Positions 14,870 through 18,537 of a stretch of 18,537 bases of DNA are shown piece after piece. The stretch is from CAYREV01 sp964423345. Lineage in GTDB: Bacteria > Bacteroidota > Rhodothermia > Balneolales > Balneolaceae. The notes under the pieces were generated by a model, which saw nothing but the letters and a program-made list of their open reading frames with translations, searched no databases and was not told the origin of the DNA. The stretch lies in assembly GCA_964423345.1 (NCBI GenBank), contig CAYREV010000036.1, forward strand, positions 1-18,537, given 5' to 3'. Within the stretch, counting starts at the first letter, position 1, and each line of letters begins with the position of its first letter. Position numbers and translations under genes: made by a program.

Positions 14870-16042
14870 TTACTTTTCAAAAGTGATGGAGAAGCTGGTG
14901 CCGTCGCCGCTGTTGATTTCTACGGTGGAATTCAGCTTGCGCAGCAAGACGTTGATAACCCACGTACCTATAGAGGTCCCGTTTTCGAGGTCAAAATCTT
15001 CGGGTATGCCCACCCCGTTGTCGCTCACCTTCAGCTGAATGGTATTCTTCTTTTTCAGGAGAAGGTCAACCGATATTTTGCCCCTCTCTTTCTCTTCAAA
15101 GGCATGCTTGTAGATGTTTACCATCAGTTCGTTGAGTACCAGTCCGCAAATCATCGCCCTGTCGGCCGACATCTGTATGATTTGTGAATTCACATCGATA
15201 TCCACCTCCTTTTGGGGGTTCGACAGCGTCTCGCTGATCTTCTTTGTCAGCTTCGACAGGTACATGCCCAGCTCCACCTCGTCGAACAGCCCCTTCTTGC
15301 AGAGCATGTCGTGAACTTCGCTCATGGACTGGAGGCGGGCGTAGGTGTTTTTCAGGACGTACACCGAATGCTCATCCTTAACTTCATCCAGCTCCATCTG
15401 TATCAGGGCCGAAATGGTCGCCAGGTTGTTTTTCACCCTGTGATGCAGTTCGGTAAGCAGCACTTCCTTCTGGTTCAGGCGTTCCAGCAGCTGTTCGTAC
15501 TCCCTGGCGCGGGTCAGCGCCATCGAGATATGAGAGGCCAGCGCTTGAAAAACGGGGATGTCGTGAGGGGTAAAGTCCTCATTCTTTCGCTTGTTAAGGA
15601 CCTGTATCACCCCCATCGCCTCATTATTCGCATTGATAAGCGGAACACAGAGGATGTTTCTCGTCTGAAAGTCGGCTGCCAGGTCTCCGTAAAAGATGTC
15701 ACTGCTTTCCAGGTCGTTGGACAGGTAGGGGCGCTTGTTCTCCAGCACCCAGCCTCCGACCCCCTTGTTTTTAGGTATTCTCTTACCCTTAATCGTTTCC
15801 TTCACCGGGCCCGTCGGGAGGCTCATAAACAACTCGCCCGTGTCTTCGTCCAGCAGCATCAGGGAGCTCGCTTCCGAGTTCATGACCAGGCGGGCGGCTT
15901 CCATGCTTTCGTTCAGCAGGGATTTGGTTTCCGTATTTTTCCCCAGTCCTTCTATCGATTCCAATAGAAGGTGCAGGCTTTCGCTTGAATGATCTTTCAG
16001 CTCAACCGTTTTAAGAAAGGATGTATTCCCTACTTGTTCCAT
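14870..16042 (-). CDS. Soluble GAF-domain HisKA_2 sensor histidine kinase
   Basis: A 390-residue kinase without membrane helices or signal peptide, hence cytoplasmic. A GAF domain spans about 35-185 (SLMLLDEDTGELF, GVGGWVLENKRPYL, NILCVPLINANNEAMGVIQVLN), a fold that binds small ligands or chromophores. A short coiled-coil-like helix leads to the HisKA_2 box ELHHRVKNNLATI with the phospho-acceptor among H200/H201. The ATPase part has the N box NELMVNIYKHAF and G1 box DNGVGIPEDFDL. The last glycine box is unusual: it reads GTSIGTWVINVLLRKL where the family typically has SLGLxLV, so ATP-lid geometry may differ. It is transcribed toward the polyketide cassette from the opposite strand with 53 nt between. 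No response regulator is adjacent. Confidence 0.88.
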   Translation of the reverse strand: MEQVGNTSFLKTVELKDHSSESLHLLLESIEGLGKNTETKSLLNESMEAARLVMNSEASSLMLLDEDTGELFMSLPTGPVKETIKGKRIPKNKGVGGWVLENKRPYLSNDLESSDIFYGDLAADFQTRNILCVPLINANNEAMGVIQVLNKRKNEDFTPHDIPVFQALASHISMALTRAREYEQLLERLNQKEVLLTELHHRVKNNLATISALIQMELDEVKDEHSVYVLKNTYARLQSMSEVHDMLCKKGLFDEVELGMYLSKLTKKISETLSNPQKEVDIDVNSQIIQMSADRAMICGLVLNELMVNIYKHAFEEKERGKISVDLLLKKKNTIQLKVSDNGVGIPEDFDLENGTSIGTWVINVLLRKLNSTVEINSGDGTSFSITFEK

Positions 16043-16061
16043 ACACGATGAGATAACTGTG

Positions 16062-16093
16062 CAAAACTACACCAATAAGTATCGTCTGCTAAA
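16062..16093 (-). promoter_or_regulatory. Candidate promoter of the GAF kinase gene
   Basis: On the minus strand TAGTTTTG (16069-16062) fits the Bacteroidota TAnnTTTG -7 element exactly. TTTA (16093-16090) lies 20 nt upstream at the -33 position, one base off TTTG. The leader to the ATG at 16042 would be short, about 15 nt. Prediction by pattern only. Confidence 0.5.
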
Positions 16094-16146
16094 TCTTACT
16101 TTTGGAGTAATCTGCAAAATATTATCTAAAATAAAAAATACACCCC

Positions 16147-16175
16147 GAAAATACCCCTCTGAAACTTCCTGAGGG
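16147..16175 (-). terminator. Likely intrinsic terminator of the aconitase gene
   Basis: On the minus strand the 21-nt stretch at 16175-16155 folds with CCCTC pairing GAGGG, one mismatch, then further G-C, G-U and A-T pairs around a 3-nt loop. It is followed by a short T-rich tail (TATTTTC, read past 16153). It starts 2 nt past the aconitase stop, the expected place for a terminator. Confidence 0.55.
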
Positions 16176-16176
16176 C

Positions 16177-18537
16177 TTATTTAAGGTCTTTCTCCGTGCG
16201 GTGGTAGTCGCGCAGCACGTAGTGCAGAATCCCCCCGTTCCGGTAATAATCGATCTCGACCGGGGTATCGATGCGGTTGAGGGTCGTAAAGCGGACGGTC
16301 TCGCCGTTTTCCTTCCTGGCTTCCACCTCCACCTCCTGCTGGGGCTTCAGCTCGTCGTCCACCTTGATGGTAAACACTTCCGACCCGTCCAGCCCCAGGC
16401 TGTCGGCCGACTCCCCCTGCTTGAACTGCAGGGGAAGCACGCCCATGCCCACCAGGTTGGAACGGTGGATGCGTTCATAGGAGGTGGCAATCACCGCCTT
16501 CACGCCCAGCAGTATGGTGCCTTTGGCCGCCCAGTCGCGGGATGATCCCGTACCGTACTCCTTGCCGGCCAGCCCGATCAGGGGCGTACCCTCTTTTTTG
16601 TAGCGGGTGGCGGCGTCATAGATAGTGGTTATCTCGTCGGTTGGGAAGTACTTGGTATATCCCCCCTCCTTGCCGGGAGCAAGCTGGTTCTTAAAGCGCA
16701 CGTTGGCAAAGGTTCCGCGGGTCATCACCCGGTCGTTGCCCCTGCGCGATCCGTAGGAGTTAAAGTCTTTGGGTTCCACGCCGTTTTCGATCAGGTATTC
16801 ACCCGCGGGGCTGTCGGCCTTTATGTTTCCGGCCGGTGATATGTGGTCGGTGGTAATGGAATCGCCCACCTTGATCAGCGCTCGCGCCCCCTGTATGGGC
16901 CGGATGGGATCGGCTTCCTCTCCCATATCCATGAAGAAAGGCGGCTCCTGTATATAGGTCGACTCCTCTTTCCATTCGTAGAGCTCGCCGCCGCCAACGG
17001 GGATGGCATCCCACTCTTCCGACTTGAACACGTCGGCGTACTGCTTGTTGAACAGTTCGGGGCGGATGGCATTGTCGAGGTGTTCGGCAATCTCTTCCGA
17101 GGTAGGCCAAATATCCTTAAGGTACACCTCGTTGCCCTCCTTGTCGGTGCCAAGCGGTTCTTCAGCCAGGTCGATGTCGACCGTTCCCGCCAGCGCATAC
17201 GCCACTACCAGCGGCGGCGAAGCCAGGTAGTTGGCTTTTACATACGGGTGAATGCGGCCCTCGAAGTTCCGGTTGCCCGAGAGCACGCCGGCCACGATCA
17301 GCTCGCCATCCTTGACCGCCTTTTCGACGGCTTCGGGCAGAGGGCCCGAGTTGCCGATACAGGTGGTGCATCCGTAGCCTACCAGGTTGAAACCCAGCTT
17401 GTCCATATAGTCTGTCAGCCCGGCCTCCTCCAGGTAATCGGTGACCACCCGGGATCCGGGAGCCAGCGAAGTCTTCACATACGGCGGCACTTTCAGTCCC
17501 TTCTCCAGGGCTTTCTTGGCTACAATGCCGGCCCCCAGCATCACGCTCGGGTTGGAGGTATTCGTGCAGCTGGTTATGGCGGCAATCACCACATCGCCAT
17601 GCTCCATTTCGATCTCCCGGCCGTTTTTAAAGGTGCCCTTATTGGCGAGCTCCTCCTGTGTCAGGTTAAAGCCCATGGTCGGGTTGTCGCTGGTCAGGCA
17701 GTTTTCAAAAGTCGATTTCATATTGGGAAGGGCAATGCGGTCGTGGGGCAGCTTCGGGCCGGCCAGGGAGGTCTCCACATCTCCCAGGTCCAGCTCAAGG
17801 TGGTCTGTATACTCCGGCTCTTCCATGTCGTCCGTCCGGAACAGCCCCTGGGCCCTCAGGTAGTTTTCGACCAGCTGCACCTGCTCTTCGGAACGGCCGG
17901 TTCGCAGCATATACCGGATAGATTCCTTATCCACCGGGAAGAAGCCCATGGTGGCGCCGTATTCCGGCGACATATTGGCAATAGTTGCGCGGTCCGGAAG
18001 GCTCATGTTGCTCAGTCCTTCGCCGTAGAATTCCACAAACTTGCCCACCACGCCGTGGCGCCGCAGCATCTGCGTTACCGTCAGCGTCAGGTCGGTGGCC
18101 GTAATGCCCTCCCGGAGCTTGCCGGTCAGCTTGACGCCCACCACTTCCGGGACCAGCATGTAGATCGGCTGGCCGAGCATGGCTGCTTCCGCCTCAATAC
18201 CGCCGACGCCCCAGCCCATGATACCCAGGCCGTTGATCATCGTAGTGTGCGAGTCGGTCCCCACCAGCGTGTCGGGATAGGCAACGGTGGAACCGTCGTC
18301 TTCGGTCCTCGTAAAGACGCCCTGCGCCAGGTACTCCAGGTTCACCTGGTGAACGATACCGCGCCCCGGAGGCACCACGCGGAAATTGTCAAAAGCTTTT
18401 TGTCCCCACTTGAGAAACTCGTAGCGTTCGCGGTTGCGTTCGAACTCCTTCTCCACATTATACATAAAGGCATATTCCTGCCCGAACATATCCACCTGCA
18501 CCGAGTGGTCGATCACCAGGTCGACCGGCACCTGCGG
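16177..18537 (-). CDS. acnA: Aconitate hydratase AcnA, N-terminus cut by the window edge
   Basis: Aconitase isomerises citrate and isocitrate through cis-aconitate in the TCA cycle, in the cytosol, with a [4Fe-4S] cluster. About 786 C-terminal residues are present. The frame stays open to the last base (PQVPVDLVIDHS at the edge), so the true start lies beyond 18537 and roughly 110-130 residues are missing compared with the usual near-900. Visible landmarks are the PVDLVIDHSVQVD segment, the VGTDSHTTMINGLG motif, a cluster cysteine in ITSCTNTSNPSVM and two more in YGCTTCIGNSGPL. The swivelling domain 4 is present with DHISPAGNI, YGSRRGNDRVM and GSSRDWAAKG, which binds substrate carboxylates. 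The layout is AcnA/IRP1-like rather than AcnB. A propionate-pathway AcnD is a less likely alternative, since no prp genes are seen. Confidence 0.95.
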   Translation of the reverse strand, partial: PQVPVDLVIDHSVQVDMFGQEYAFMYNVEKEFERNRERYEFLKWGQKAFDNFRVVPPGRGIVHQVNLEYLAQGVFTRTEDDGSTVAYPDTLVGTDSHTTMINGLGIMGWGVGGIEAEAAMLGQPIYMLVPEVVGVKLTGKLREGITATDLTLTVTQMLRRHGVVGKFVEFYGEGLSNMSLPDRATIANMSPEYGATMGFFPVDKESIRYMLRTGRSEEQVQLVENYLRAQGLFRTDDMEEPEYTDHLELDLGDVETSLAGPKLPHDRIALPNMKSTFENCLTSDNPTMGFNLTQEELANKGTFKNGREIEMEHGDVVIAAITSCTNTSNPSVMLGAGIVAKKALEKGLKVPPYVKTSLAPGSRVVTDYLEEAGLTDYMDKLGFNLVGYGCTTCIGNSGPLPEAVEKAVKDGELIVAGVLSGNRNFEGRIHPYVKANYLASPPLVVAYALAGTVDIDLAEEPLGTDKEGNEVYLKDIWPTSEEIAEHLDNAIRPELFNKQYADVFKSEEWDAIPVGGGELYEWKEESTYIQEPPFFMDMGEEADPIRPIQGARALIKVGDSITTDHISPAGNIKADSPAGEYLIENGVEPKDFNSYGSRRGNDRVMTRGTFANVRFKNQLAPGKEGGYTKYFPTDEITTIYDAATRYKKEGTPLIGLAGKEYGTGSSRDWAAKGTILLGVKAVIATSYERIHRSNLVGMGVLPLQFKQGESADSLGLDGSEVFTIKVDDELKPQQEVEVEARKENGETVRFTTLNRIDTPVEIDYYRNGGILHYVLRDYHRTEKDLK

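Noticed and set aside
15212..15967. 251-codon plus-strand open frame opposite the GAF kinase
   Set aside because: It is the antisense shadow of the GAF and HisKA_2 coding region, with low-complexity His/Gln/Val-rich translation.

Overview
The window looks like a chromosomal stretch from a member of the Bacteroidota/Rhodothermota/Balneolota group. This is inferred from gene content, from promoter-like sequences of the TTG-N19-21-TAnnTTTG type, from weak or absent Shine-Dalgarno sequences before several genes, and from protein style (a very large multi-sensor membrane histidine kinase, a LytR_C–RsfS–lipoprotein row). Genus cannot be fixed from the sequence alone. I see no phage, insertion sequence, CRISPR array or replication origin.

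Layout. (1) Positions 167-3040, minus strand: a tight housekeeping row transcribed queA → ispD → ispF → dedA (queuosine tRNA modification, two steps of the MEP isoprenoid pathway, a DedA membrane protein). (2) Positions 3041-3484: an intergenic region with the likely queA promoter, a tRNA-Ser(CGA), a perfect hairpin, and a short element that repeats pieces of both ends of the tRNA gene. (3) Positions 3485-6278, plus strand: five closely packed genes for a secreted protein of unknown function, a membrane-anchored LytR_C protein, the ribosomal silencing factor RsfS, a small lipoprotein and a D-2-hydroxyacid dehydrogenase. (4) Positions 6320-10234, plus: a 1304-residue NtrY-like sensor histidine kinase with three predicted extracytoplasmic regions and no response regulator nearby. 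(5) Positions 10396-11748, plus: a NorM-type MATE exporter. (6) Positions 11843-14816, plus: a three-gene cassette of type III polyketide synthase, class I methyltransferase and FAD-dependent aromatic-hydroxylase-like oxidoreductase. (7) Positions 14870-16042, minus: a soluble GAF/HisKA_2 histidine kinase facing the cassette. (8) Positions 16177-18537, minus: most of an AcnA-type aconitate hydratase, cut by the right edge.

The most distinctive content is the polyketide cassette. Its three enzymes are translationally coupled or nearly so, and in kind and order they match the SrsA/SrsB/SrsC logic known for phenolic lipids: build an alkyl-resorcinol or pyrone, O-methylate it, hydroxylate or oxidise the ring. 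The MATE pump just upstream could export the product or handle quinone-type toxicity, but a possible terminator lies between them. The other item worth a second look is the tRNA-Ser 3'-end duplication at 3296-3376, which could be an attachment-site scar or a member of a dispersed repeat family.
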